A stretch of 64,000 nt of DNA from positions 1 through 64,000 of the forward strand of contig JAEMWC010000613.1 in the NCBI GenBank assembly GCA_016490735.1. The letters run 5' to 3'. The translations under genes and the position numbers were made by a program. Shown piece after piece: positions 1 through 11,747 of this stretch; the first letter of the stretch is position 1, and every line of letters begins with the position of its first letter. The notes under the pieces are model-generated. The model did not search any database. It was not told the DNA's origin and saw nothing but the letters and a program-made list of their open reading frames with translations. This stretch comes from Pachyseris speciosa (Eukaryota > Cnidaria > Anthozoa > Scleractinia > Pachyseridae).

Positions 1-463
1 AAAATTTGCTTAAAAAAAAAAGTTGCACACATCTTGGACGCAAAGGGTTAATGGCTTAGAAGGAAATTCTCTGCGGCTTGTGGAAAAAGAAATCCTGTGA
101 GTGGTGAGGGATATGCCTTATCTCGTACAAAACTTACTTGAACTTTGCTCTCCATTAGAGTAATAAAGACATTACGCGGCACACTACCCATTCGCGTGAT
201 CACAGTATCACATAACCAGCTGAAGCAGTTTTGAACAAACCTCCTTGCCCTATGAAAAACAATGTACAATTGTTCAAAATGACCGCTCAGAAGCGAGTTT
301 ACCTTCTTTCGCTTCCGTTATTTCTGTTTAGCGATCGTCTTGTACTGCGCAGGGTTTTTGAGAGTTGAACTGGAGCTGAACGAACAGAAAGGAAGAATAA
401 ATGCTCTTGAAAAAGCCTCAGATGGAAAACAGCCAATAAGCGAGACAACAGAGAATGTACCCG

Positions 464-1521
464 GTAAGTTTATGCTCTTTTTAGTACAAATCGCTTTTCG
501 ATGGCCACTGTCTGTTTGTTAAATTAATATATCTCTAGTTATGTAAATTTCGTTGTAACTATGTGTTTTGTTTGTGTCTGTCTGTTTTGTGTGTGACCCT
601 GATTTAAATTTGTATTATTGTGAGCCCCCTTGATAAGCCTAGGTGCTTTTGGGGCAAACAATGGTTAATATGTTTAAATAATAATAATAAAAAAAAGTTT
701 ATGCTCAGTACTGAGAATTAATGAAAATGATGCTGCTATTTTATGACACCTCTTGCTGCTCAGTAGCCTCTTACTTGAATAGTCTTCCTGTACCATCGCG
801 ACAGCGCCACAGGAAATAACGGCTTAAAAGATCAGTAAGTTATGTTTACAACGAAATGTTGTAACATTTGATACCGAGCAGGGCTACGTCTTTTTGCATA
901 ATGAGCAAAAACACTGGAAGGAAATGCTGAACAGCTCTGTTTGTTTCACTGTCCAAATTCAAATTCACCCTCCAAATTCCAATTCGATGTGGATGCAGGA
1001 CCTCCCTGGAAGACTCTTCGATGAATGGAGCTTCCTGAGTAAATATCGTGATTATTATTAAGGATTTCATGTCCACAGGACATAAACGGCGTCATATAGG
1101 TCATATAGCTGATATAGCAGTAAGTGGTAACATGAGAAATCGTACTGATCATAAAGGTTAGGTAAGGCGATGCACGTAAACAGGAAAGAAATGATCCGAC
1201 AATTTATTTCTTGCACCTTCCTGTTTTCTGGGAGAATTAAAGGCGATCAGGTCAAAGAAACTGAGCAGATGATTATAATTGAAAATGATCATAGCTAGAG
1301 AAAATTTGGTTTTGACTTTTTGCTCTCAGAGTTAAACTTTCACAAGAACAACGATTCGCTTAGGTGAGCTAGTTAGCTCCATATATTTCTTTTTAATATA
1401 CTTGTGGCGCTATCTATTTGTCTTGCCTTATTGTTACGAAACTGGTATAATAATTTCTCCTTGTTAATTTTGTCTTGGAAGTGCTAACTATAATAATTTT
1501 AATAATTTTATTATTTCTTAT
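464..1521. other. No gene seen (intron of the collagen-like pseudogene)
   Basis: AT-rich sequence with short (AAT)n at about 676-692. No convincing exon, RNA gene or mobile element was recognised; the short open frames here look random. Confidence 0.4.
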
Positions 1522-1702
1522 GCTTTAGAAATACACAGGCAAGTAAAAACTAACGATATAATGTTACGACGTTTCGGCGACCTCATGACGCTGTTCTTAA
1601 GAATGAATAATATTATTAATTCCTTGAAAATGGCGTCATGAGGTCGCCGAAACGTCGGAACATTATATCGTTAGTTTTTACTTGCTGTTTATTATTTCTA
1701 AC
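1522..1702. repeat. Foldback element (hairpin, ~53-bp core arms)
   Basis: 1539-1591 pairs with 1633-1685 as an inverted repeat with about one mismatch, and weaker pairing extends out to about 1522 and 1702. The arms contain a GACGTTTCGGCGACC-type sequence and enclose a ~41-bp loop. It looks like a small non-autonomous foldback element. No coding capacity. Confidence 0.75.
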
Positions 1703-2382
1703 GCGCAAATTCACATGAGCATGCGCATTTGATAAATGCGCGTAAGTGTTTGGAACGGGAAGCTAAAATTAGCCATACCTCTGGGCTGCATTTTATCCGC
1801 CAATTGAAAAATAGTGTATGTAGCCCTCATTTAACTCTAAACAAACGAAATAAGACAAGTCTGTTTTTGTTGCATTGGACGCTTATTGTGGTAATGGTGT
1901 TCGAATCTGACTAATTTTAACTGAAGATCGATACGGTCCCTATCAAAATCTCCCTGTAAAATTGCAACTTCCCTGTACAGCTCAAGCATTATAGATTAAT
2001 AATAATAATTAATAATAATAATAATAATAGACATTATTAGACAGATGATTTATTTTATTTTGTCTTATTTTACGCAATTTTATTCCCATTTAACGTAAAT
2101 TTGTAAATTTTATATCGTATTAGAATTTATTTATTAATTTTATTTTACGCAATTTTATTCCTATCTAATGTTAACAATAACAATAACAATAACAATAACA
2201 AATGAAAAGGGAAAAGAAAAGAGATCATGTTTAATGCCCACAGTTGTCGCTATCAGGTGACAATACTCTGTTTAATCTAATTTAGTTTAATCTAGGTTAT
2301 TTCATGAGAATAAAACGAAAAATGTGGCGTCATTTAAGGATAATACTCATCAACATTTTTTCTCTTTCGTTATTCCACCCAG
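1703..2382. other. AT-rich stretch with simple repeats, no gene seen
   Basis: Contains (AAT)n at about 1998-2028 and (AACAAT)n at about 2173-2201. It is the 3' part of the intron before the collagen exon. Confidence 0.4.
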
Positions 2383-3250
2383 AAAACAAGCTGTATAAGC
2401 TAAATAGAAACAGGCGAAACGCCGATTCAGGTACGACATGTCTATCATGTCCCCCAGGCCCTCCCGGACCACCTGGAACGAAAGGACAGAGAGGAGACAG
2501 GGGACGAAGAGGCCATAAAGGAATGCCGGAGACAAAGGGGATCGTGGTATCATGGGATCACCGGGAAAGAGTGGTAGGCAAGGCATCATGGGACCTGTGG
2601 GGCCTCAAGGAGAAGCTGGCCCCAAAGGACAGAAAGGAGTTATGGGACTCGTAGGTTTCCCGGGCGCTAAAGGGGAGCCTGGGGAATCGATCTCAGCTCC
2701 TACTGTTGCTGTCTCTCCTGCAAAGTTGACAGTTAATAAAGACCTATCAGCATTGTTTCACTGTTCAGTTACAGGTAATCCTGAGCCTGCAGTAGTGTGG
2801 AGTAAATTGAACAATCAATCAGCAAACCTGTCAGCGTTCAAGGACGAAAATTACGTTTACTGAATGTAACAGTAAGCGACTCTGGCGTTTATCAGTGTTC
2901 AGCGACAAACATCCTGGGAAAAGCTGTGGCAGTAGCTGAATTGTCAGTTAACGGTAAGAATTTAAATTTGTGATTTGTCTTTCGAGTGAAAGTGTTCATG
3001 TAACATAAACAAGCGTTTAGCGCTCAGTTCAGTTCAGTTCTTATGTTTAGCCAAACAACATCACTGAACAATTAAATACAATAATGGTAACGGCTGATGA
3101 GGGAGCCCAGAAGAAACCAAGAGGCTTGTAAAACCTGGGCTTCCTAGCCACAACGGAAATAAGAGGAATACACCACGTGGAGTGATACGGAAATAATACA
3201 AAAATTACTTAAACAAAATTATTATTTAGTGACTGAAAAAGAAGTCATTA

Positions 3251-3552
3251 ATATGAGAATGAATCGCAGTTATGAATACTACTTAAGCAGTAGGGAAAAA
3301 TATCCATTCTTCAATCCGCAGTTCACATATATGAGTTTCATATATTTATTCTCATATACGCCACTCGTGGGTATATTACGAACCATCAAAATGACCAGCT
3401 CCCAGATGGCTTGTTAGTACAGTTGGTAGAGCACTGGACCGGTATCGCAGAGGTCGTTGGTTCGATTCCCGTACAAGCCTGAATTTTTTCAGGATTTATT
3501 TTCACTATATACTGCTTAAGTAGGGTTCATAACTGCGATGATCATTCTCATA
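3251..3552 (+). mobile_element. tRNA-headed SINE-like element framed by inverted arms
   Basis: A tRNA-like core (3408-3479) is followed by a short CTGAATTTTTTCAG hairpin. It is framed by inverted arms: about 3251-3292 pairs, imperfectly, with about 3509-3552. A second, directly repeated segment (CCGCAGTTCA... type) lies at 3320-3350 and 3575-3605. The same architecture recurs at 31472-31689 with perfect arms, so this is an older copy of the same family. Confidence 0.65.
3408..3479 (+). other. tRNA-like sequence (SINE head, probably not a working tRNA)
   Basis: 72 bases with a perfect 7-bp acceptor stem (GGCTTGT with ACAAGCC), an A-box-like TAGTACAGTTGG and a B box GGTTCGATTCC at 3459-3469. 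The D stem is mismatched and the anticodon stem does not form cleanly, so it is best read as a pol III promoter head derived from a tRNA. Confidence 0.6.
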
Positions 3553-4573
3553 TTCATTCTTTAATCCGCGTCCGCAGTTCAAATATATGATTTCCATGTA
3601 TTCTTTCTCACGAAAACAAATCAATAACAAGATAGATGATATATTTTTTTAAGATTTTCAGTAGATTGGAAGGAGTATAACAAGGGAGCATTGCCGATGT
3701 CAGACTTCAGTTAGGTTGAATGACTCGTGCGATTGGTCTGGATTTCCCCTTTATGTTCACCTGCTCGAAGTTCGATGTCATATTAACTGGTGTGTCATTT
3801 TACCGAGAAAACACCAATAGTTTCTTCTAAAATTTTCTTCTAACGAAAAATCAGCGGATACGAGGCTATTAATGAATTAGAACGCGAGCGTGACGTAATG
3901 ATATGCTGTTTGCTCTCATACGTTTATTATGCTGGATGGACCGCGTTGAGGTTTCGGTCGATTTCGTTTTTTTCATCGTAGTCACAAATTGCAATGTTTT
4001 TTTAAAGTTTCCCGTATCCCGCGGGAAGTCTCGAGAGAATGGTTCGATTTCATTGGCTCTCAAGAAAATCGTGCGATTTCGTTGGCTTTTCATCATCATG
4101 GAATTACGAGCCAGGTCAAGGTGGAAAACTACTGCGAGAGTCTTGGAGAGTGGTAGAGAGAAAGGTTTTAGTCACCCGCGTGGAAGATAAATTTCAAATA
4201 CAAATGGCGGCCGCTTATTTGCACGGGTGAATCTTCAAGATAGCAGTGTGCCGGTCTTAGAAGGGAAACTCAGTTTTTTGAAACGGTAAATCGGAAGAAA
4301 AAGTTCTAAGGAACACTCGACAGCTAGAACAGTGGAAATTGGTCAGTTCATAGCGAATAAATCTCTCCTCGAGGATCGGACATATTGTGGTTTCAGCGAG
4401 GCTGACGAAAATGGATCTTCCCGGAGTAATCACAACAAATCATCGCCAGAATTTTAGACTTTCTCCGAATCGTTTGGGCGCTTCTTGGAATCCACCTTCC
4501 CAAATATTACAGGTTTGAATGAATTTTTACGGTGCTTTTTTTTTTAATTCACCGATTCATTCTACTCAAATTT
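3553..4573. other. No gene supported
   Basis: Open frames at 3903-4190, 4039-4230 and a 34-codon frame from ATG 4411 to a possible CAG|GTTTGA donor were inspected. None shows a recognisable domain, and none supplies the expected membrane anchor for the aminopeptidase downstream. Confidence 0.3.
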
Positions 4574-5258
4574 TAGCGAAATTTACAAGAAACGGGTCAA
4601 ATGAATTGTGATTCAAAGTAAGATTCGCTTTGTTCGCCTTCGCGTACATTAACTAATTGAACGCGTTTGCTTTTTAGGCATAGATACAGGCTGAATAAAT
4701 TTTGTTATTTAAGAAAACTTATTGTCTGTTTTTGTTGCTTTTTCCCCAGAATTTGTTAATTTTACTCGATCTATGTCAACAAACCAAAATCCTAGCGAAA
4801 TCCAAGCTATCACGGGATAGAAATCTCGAGCTCATGATCTAATTGTTAGTATTTGTTCGGTAAAAATTCGCTAAGACATCACACCAGCCCGGTGTAAAAT
4901 AATATAGTTATATAAAACATGCCAGTAGTATAACCAAAAACGCCCTCAAAGCACCCTTTCAGAACGCCAGACTCCTTTTTGGGCGTTTTTAAGTTTCTAT
5001 CAAGTTAATCAACCCAAATTTTAATAACGCCAACCCCATTGTGTTACATTTTTTCTCCAAGGTACAAGTTACACAGTTTGCAATACTGTTCTCAATCCAT
5101 GTTTGTATTTCCTTTTCTGGCTGCTCATTCAAACGGATTGTGACTCTCGCTAGCCGTTCAAAAGTTTTATGCTTATATAGACGAACACATCCAGCGTGAA
5201 CGCCTCTAGGCGTCTTGTTATAATTTGAAAGCCATCGCGCAGAATGCCTGAACTGCAT
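4574..5258. repeat. Dispersed ~680-bp repeat, copy 1
   Basis: Matches 42716-43386 in the same orientation over nearly its whole length with small indels. Shared landmarks are the TTCGCTTTGTTCGCCTTCGCG block, the CACACCAGCCCGGTGTAAAA block and the CGCCCTCAAAGCACCCTTTC block. No long open frame and no obvious terminal inverted repeats. The ends are defined only by where the two copies stop matching. Confidence 0.75.
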
Positions 5259-6299
5259 GAATAATTCATAATCACTGAAGCGGCGAATTCGAATGCGATC
5301 TCGCTTAGAAGAACTATAAATTAGAGAAGAATGGGCCTAAACTAGGCAACTAGGGTTCACAAAATTCACTTTCCCGAGTCTCAGAAATGATAATCTCAAG
5401 GTTCACGCATGGCTTCTTGAAAATCAAGGATTAGTCTACAATTTGCACTGAAAAAGAATGAAATTGATAAAGTAGAAGTTTTACGTTTTTCCACTTGAAT
5501 ATACGGAAAATTTTTCAAATTTTCGTATAGACGGTAATTTTGGAGAACAATTTTAAGAAAACTAACATACCTACTAGACTTTCACGCATGGCAAATGGCA
5601 GACGAGTTTTTCCTCGAAAAGAATCCGCTTAAATTTGAAAATTGGTCACGAGGAGCCTTTACGTTTTTCAGTTTTAAAATTGTTAGTGGTAGTTTCATTC
5701 GAAAATGGCGCGTTCATAGCTAGCGAGCTATTGTTTTCAGCACAGACATGAATAACAATATCTGTCAAATGAAACAATGCCTATTGTTGAAAACCACTCT
5801 CCTTTAAAAAAATATTCACAACTACCGCGAATTTTTAAATTGCCATAAGTATCACTTGTTTTACTCAGGATCTAGGGACAAAGCAATGATGGCGTGCGCG
5901 ACCAATAAATACGATAGTAATCGGGAGAGAGCCCTTCCAAAACTCGATTCGTCTTTGAGTCAAGCGATAGAGAAAATTGCTTCATGAAATTCGGAATTTT
6001 GCATCTTTTGATACCAAATTACGACGAAGAGTAAGGTTTTAGCTATTTTGTGGCCCCGTGCGATTTAATCGAATTTTCGTTTGGTTGAATTGAATTCTCC
6101 CTTGTTCGACAATAGGAGAAGCAAGAAGAGGCGAGAAGCGAGAACAGTAAGAGCAGCACCGCACTGGTTTCACAGGGGTTATAACCAGCGGCGTTTTGGG
6201 GGTCACCGAGCTCGTTTTTGAGTTATTTTCTCTGTAAAGGCCAAATTAGGGCTGTTTTGAACAGGTTATAGAGTTGCTATGGTAATCTACTGGATGAAA
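5259..6299. other. Nothing recognised
   Basis: AT-rich non-coding DNA between two repeats. The first exon of the aminopeptidase (cytosolic tail and membrane anchor) could lie here or further upstream, but I could not identify it. Confidence 0.3.
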
Positions 6300-6450
6300 A
6301 AAAATTCCATAACTTGTTCATCAATGATTGGGAATTTGTTTGATATCACTATAGACTGTATAGAGGTCAGTAACAACTTATAAAGATTGGAAGTGATTAT
6401 CCATAGAATTAGTGCAAGAGCTGGAAACCTGTGTCAGTCACCTTAAATAC
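6300..6450 (+). repeat. Dispersed repeat, copy 1
   Basis: Shares the AACAACTTATAAAGATTGG and AGAGCTGGAAA blocks with the opposite strand of about 34270-34400, and more weakly with about 36720-36820. Family unknown. Confidence 0.55.
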
Positions 6451-6611
6451 GCAAAGAATCTGTTTGGAGTTTGTGTCAAAATTTTGGCAAGTTTTCTTTC
6501 ATAAGCCTCTTTAACCTTGCTTTCAACAAGTTTGTATTTTTGTCTTCAGCTTCAAAGGCAGAAGTAAGATTGAAATGTGTAGAAGTGTTTCATGTATGGC
6601 CCTGCATTTAC

Positions 6612-6850
6612 CGCCTCCCGGTTAGCTCAGTTGGTAGAGCTCCGGGCTCCTGAGCGGAGGGTCGTGAGTTGAAACCCCAGCACGGACACAAAGTACGGGT
6701 CTTAAAGTAACCAGTAAGATCATGGCTGGCTGTGTGATCAACACCTGCTTCAGTTCAGATGATCATGTCGTTGGGAAGTGACCAGTTAAGCCGTTGACCT
6801 TGTCTCCTTCACCTATAATACCTATAATATAGCTTGTTTCTTAATTTGCT
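6612..6850 (+). mobile_element. tRNA-derived SINE
   Basis: The head at about 6612-6690 has an A box (TTAGCTCAGTTGG), a decayed B-box region (GAGTTGAAACCCC) and tRNA-like spacing. It is followed by a non-tRNA body. A related but better preserved head is on the minus strand at 60100-60176. It lies just upstream of the first recognised aminopeptidase exon. Confidence 0.65.
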
Positions 6851-7036
6851 AGACTGTAAATCCGAATTAAAATAAAGCCATGAGATGAGATGTTGATCGC
6901 CCTTTTCCTTTCACGCAATGACGAAGTTGATCGTGTTAGGATTACGATAACTGAAATGGTCCGTGAAACACCCTCGTTGGTTTGCAAAAGAACGGACATT
7001 ATGTTGGGAAATACAATGTCCATTTATTTCTTGCAG

Positions 7037-7318
7037 AGCTAAAAAACGAAGATGCAGGCAGCACAAGTTCAGCTGTTGCAGTAACACCTGCTCCAGCTTT
7101 GATCACACCAGGCTATGAAGTGTGGTGGGACGTTCGTCTCCCTCACAACATTGTTCCTTATCATTATAATGTTCTTCTTTACATTGATCTCAAGAAGATG
7201 GAATTCTATGGAGATGTGGAAATTCTGGTAAATGTAACAGAACCAACTGAGAATGTACTTGTCCATGTCAACAAGATGACTATCACAGCCATTTCTGTGG
7301 AGAAAGCCTCAAGTGAAG
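7037..7318 (+). CDS. Aminopeptidase exon 1 (stem and first beta domain)
   Basis: Acceptor CTTGCAG at 7030-7036, donor GTCAGC. Encodes a Ser/Ala/Thr/Pro-rich stem, then [17 protein letters not shown], the typical opening of the M1 N-terminal domain. It enters and leaves in phase 1, so a coding exon must lie upstream. Confidence 0.88.
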
Positions 7319-10300
7319 GTCAGCCAAAAAGTCAATTGCGCATGATAATCTATAAAATTATTAATGATCTAATTATGTTAGGTCCCTTCTCGTCTTGTTA
7401 AATTCAGTTGTGAGAGGCATTTCTGGTGCTCGCTAAATCAAAAGTGAAATCTTAATCTGCTCTGGCCGTTACGTTATCGCTTTCTGTTCTTCAACAAATT
7501 CTCTTCGTAAGATGCAACTTTTTTTTTTTACCTTTGAGCCCTTGCTTTGTCGAGAGGGAGATAATTCGTGGTTTTCAGTCAGGCGCTCGTCACGCAAGTA
7601 AAAAAAAATAAAATCGTCAACCATTCAATAGATAAAGTCAAGAAATTTAGATATTGTAGAAGAGTAATAAATAAACAATATTCCCAAACTTCAGGGCTGT
7701 GCAATGTCCCGTACTCGAGTTATTCGTCAAAATGTATCACTCAAACTTACTGGATTTAGTATGGAAACGCCATGATGGAGCCCATTTTGATGAGCTCCAA
7801 CATGGCGGCCGGAAACGAGTGAAAAACATCTGGAACTTACTTTAGCTATCTCAAAGGCTTTCTTCACTCTGTTGAACCTGCAAACTTTCACATAGACGGT
7901 TGTCTTGTCATATTGGCTTTTAAAACCTCAAAAACACACGTTGAATCGATGTTTTCACGTACGTGATATGCTTATGGACAGACATCTGTTATGTCACACA
8001 CTGTGAAAAACTCTCAAATTCAAACTGCTCTATTTTAAAAACAAAGCACGCTACTGTGCTGAAAACATGGAAGCAGATACATTTCTAATATGTCTTTTAC
8101 GTGATGAAGATAAAAATGTAAAAGTCTGTTTACTTTTGAGATTTAGTTTTTGATGACGTCATGTGAAAACCAAGAATTAGGCAGAGCGGGAGAAGAGGCT
8201 GCATTATGTATCTCTCAATGTAAAGGTTATAAAAGACGTGGAATCTCTTTCCTTTGAGGTCAGCAAAATTACATGACGACCTCACATGTGTGGAAAGCAC
8301 ACCAAACTTGTGAAAACATATGCTTTCAACATATGGTTGCCACCCTGGAATAGCTGACTTATATATCTGGCGGTATGAAAGGGACGTGGCCGTTTACAAC
8401 TTGATTTGTCTATCAGCGCGAAGGCCTAAACGGTGGTCACTGCTGATGTCGACATTTATTTGATTTTTGGACTTCACCCTCGTTAATTATAATATCTCTC
8501 ACTTAGTACGCGCGATGTGATTGGTCAATTTTGCGAGCCCTATTCTTCAGTACGGTCCTCTTGACTTCAACTAGTTTTCTTTCCCGCGGGCCGGATAAAC
8601 CTCAGAGATATAATAAATATCTTACTAACTGCGTTTTCTCGGTCCGTATTGTAAGTTACAGATCATCGTTTTTTCCATTAATTTTAATTTTTCCCATAAA
8701 TCAACGAAAAAACGCATTCCGTAACTTACAGTAGGGACCTCAAAATCGGTTAGTAAGATATATATATATATTTAATGAGAAAGTGAAGGACACTCGAGTA
8801 AACACTGTACACTGGATGGTAATGGTGTATCTACACCACCAAGTTTGTAACCTGGCACTGAAATAAAATTGCTTGCCCTTTTGTAGTTCCATTCCCAAGG
8901 CTTTCCTCAGGCCCCTGAAGTTAGTGCACTGGACGTTTATTTGCTCCCCTTGTTCAGTCACCATCTGTCTACTGGGTTACAAATCCCATTGAAGAAGAAA
9001 GAAATTTATTAATGAATTATTTCTATTTTAACTTGTTCGTGTAGCTATGCTGGCCTATCAGTCACTCTTCTCCCTTTATGCGGCGGCTGGAATGTTATAT
9101 TACTCAGGTCGGAGGTTAGGAGAGCGGGGCTCCTTTTCTCGAACAGTGGCTGTAATTGAGCCTACCTTAATAGCCTAATATCAAAACAGTCTGTAATTTG
9201 ACACGAGGTTCCAAAAAGGATCTGGCACTAGCGTGAAGACTGTGAATGGGACTGCTGGAGAGGATATTTTGTGAGAAGCGACAAACGTTTGTGATAGCCC
9301 TCGCAAGAAAATGGATGCGTTTACCTGTCCTAGACTTGATTCTTCCGCACTTGCCTTCTAGTAGCTATTATATTTATGGAAACGGATTAAAGTGTCTATG
9401 ATATTTTGTGCCTTGATTAGGAAATGAAAAAGAAATTTGACAAAACCAACTAAAGCCTAATTTTTTCGAAAGAAACTCAAAATTCACTAAATCGTGTCCT
9501 GTGGACTGGGAACGAGTCTTTGATCAGGGCATTGCTGATGACGTAGGATACCATGACACTCGTTCTTCTGAAGTATTCCTACGTCACAGCTTTGTAATAC
9601 GATAGTCTTGGCCGCGCGCAAAGATGGGTAAACTTTTAGGCGCCAAATTTAAAACTTTCGGTTCGATTTATTCCGCGTTGTGAATGTTTTACTGCCTAAA
9701 ACCTACATAGTAAGAATCAGAAAATAATAAACTATCATATTAGAACAAGACACTTTTTAATTCATAGGCACTTTAAATAATAAAGACAGATTTTGAGCTG
9801 GATTTTTTTTTAAATACGCTTGGTGCTTTATGAGTGTTTTTTAAGCATCTATTTTTTTTTTCGGTTTTCTCGTACTTTTTCGCAGACGCCCTAGATATAC
9901 GGAGATCTTTCCTATTTGAGGCAAACCAGTTCTTTGTCATAATCATGAAGTCGGCGTTGGAGAAAGGTGAACTATACAGAATCAAGATTGGATACAGAGC
10001 GTGGCTCACAAACGATTTGGCAGGCTTGTACAAAAGCACATACAAAAGAAAAGATGGCACAGAAGTGTAAGTCCATAATTGTAACATAATGCCACATTTG
10101 ATATCTCATCAGTGGTAAAGCTGTAAATTTTCTTTGGTTTCTTGCCCCACGTTGAAGCGCGTCGCTGAATTTTCCAGGATTTCTCTAATCAACTGAATCT
10201 CATTTCATTTTTATTTAATTATTTTGTCGATATTTCGGTTTTAGGACCATTGCAACCACTCAGCTTCAACCAACCGATGCACGAAGGACGTTTCCATGCT

Positions 10301-11709
10301 TTGATGAGCCAGCACTGAAAGCAACATTCAATGTAACCTTAGCACATGACCCTAAATACATCGCCATATCAAACATGCCCATCAAGGAGACCGAGATGAA
10401 GGACAATTGGAAATTAGACCACTTTCACAAAACACCAATTATGCCAACTTATTTACTTGCTTTCGTGGTATGTGACTTTGAGAGTAGAACAAAGACCACC
10501 AAACGCGGAACGACGGTACGTATAGTGTCTGATTAACATTTGAACATACCTGAAAAGATATACACTATTAATTCCGTTATCATGTCATACAAAAAGGATT
10601 CACGGTAATGTGTTTCAAGGTACTGTAATGCAAACGAAAATTGAGAACTTTGTCAACCAGAACAATCATGCATGGACTGTTAAGCAGATGACACTCAATT
10701 ATACTTATCATTCAGACCTGATTCAACAACATCTCAAGACGAAGCAGTATTTTCCATGGAGCGCTGTATATCTCATATTCGTGCCTGGATGACTAACAAC
10801 TACCTTAAGCTGAACGATACCAAGACCGAATTTCTGGTCATAGGTTCTCGTCAGCAGCTGACTAAGATCAAAATCGACAGCATTCGTGTTGGCTCAACAG
10901 AGATCCAAAAAGTCTCATCAGTTCGTAACTTGGGAGCTTGGTTTGACACGTCTATGACTATGACCACACATATTGGCAAGGCCTGCAGTAAAGGTTTCTT
11001 TGGCTTGTACAAAATAAAGCAAATCAGAAAGTTCCTATCAGAAAAGGCTACTGCTACACTTATTCACGCTTTCGTTACCTCACATCTGGACTATTGTAAC
11101 TCACTTTTGTTTGGTGTACCAAAGTGTCAAATAGATCGACTTAAAAAGTCTTAAATGCAGCTGCACGTGTTACTCAACAGGTCCCTAGATACAGTCATAT
11201 AACACCAGTCCTGAAGAGTCTACATTGGCTTCCAATTGGTTTTCGAGTAAAGTTCAAAATCGCTTTACTAGTATTCAAAGCCCTCAAAGGAATGGCGCCA
11301 TCCTATCTGAGTACGATGTTACAACCAAAGCCTACATCACGCTATTCCCTGCGTAGTAACAACGAAAACCTTTTGATCATTCCTCGAACAAGATGCAAAG
11401 CATTTGGTGATCGTGCATTTGCAGTGGCTGGCCCAAAAATATGGAACAGTCTTCCTCTACACATTAGAGAGACTGAAAACCTTCATAATTTCAAAAATAA
11501 ACTCAAAACACACCTTTTTAAAGAAGCTTTTTATAAAGAACAGTGACATCCGAGGACAATTTTATTTTCATTTTACCTTTAATACAGACATTCGTTGAAT
11601 TTTGAGACATTTTTAAGGACATTTTAACAAAAAGTATTGTGGTAGCATTATATCTTTGTACATATGAATTGTAAAGCGCTTAGAATTTTATATAGGCGCT
11701 ATATAAACA

Positions 11710-11747
<38 letters not shown>

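Larger units (their letters stand above)
279..2953 (+). pseudogene. Type II membrane collagen-like/Ig-domain gene fragment, frameshifted
   Basis: Two exons are visible: 279-463 and 2383-2953. Exon one starts at ATG 279 and reads a short cytosolic end, a hydrophobic membrane segment and a charged helix that looks like a short coiled coil; it ends at a GTAAGT donor in phase 1. Exon two starts after a CCACCCAG acceptor in the matching phase, has a basic stretch, a Gly-X-Y collagen run (about 2450-2690) and one Ig-like domain with its first Cys (CSVTGNPEP) and the DSGVYQC motif, and ends at a GTAAGA donor. The layout suggests a trimeric cell-surface or matrix protein. Three single-base shifts break the frame: near 330 (inside the membrane segment), near 2527 (inside the collagen run) and near 2836 (inside the Ig domain). 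The neighbouring aminopeptidase exons show no such shifts, so a decayed gene is more likely than poor sequence. Downstream exons (further Ig or fibrinogen-type domains would be usual) were not seen. Confidence 0.7.

Noticed and set aside
3903..4230. Open frames of 63-95 codons
   Set aside because: No domain, unlikely composition and overlapping frames; treated as chance.
4411..4512. 34-codon ATG frame ending at a possible CAG|GTTTGA donor, as first exon of the aminopeptidase
   Set aside because: It ends in phase 0 while phase 1 is needed, and it has no membrane segment.
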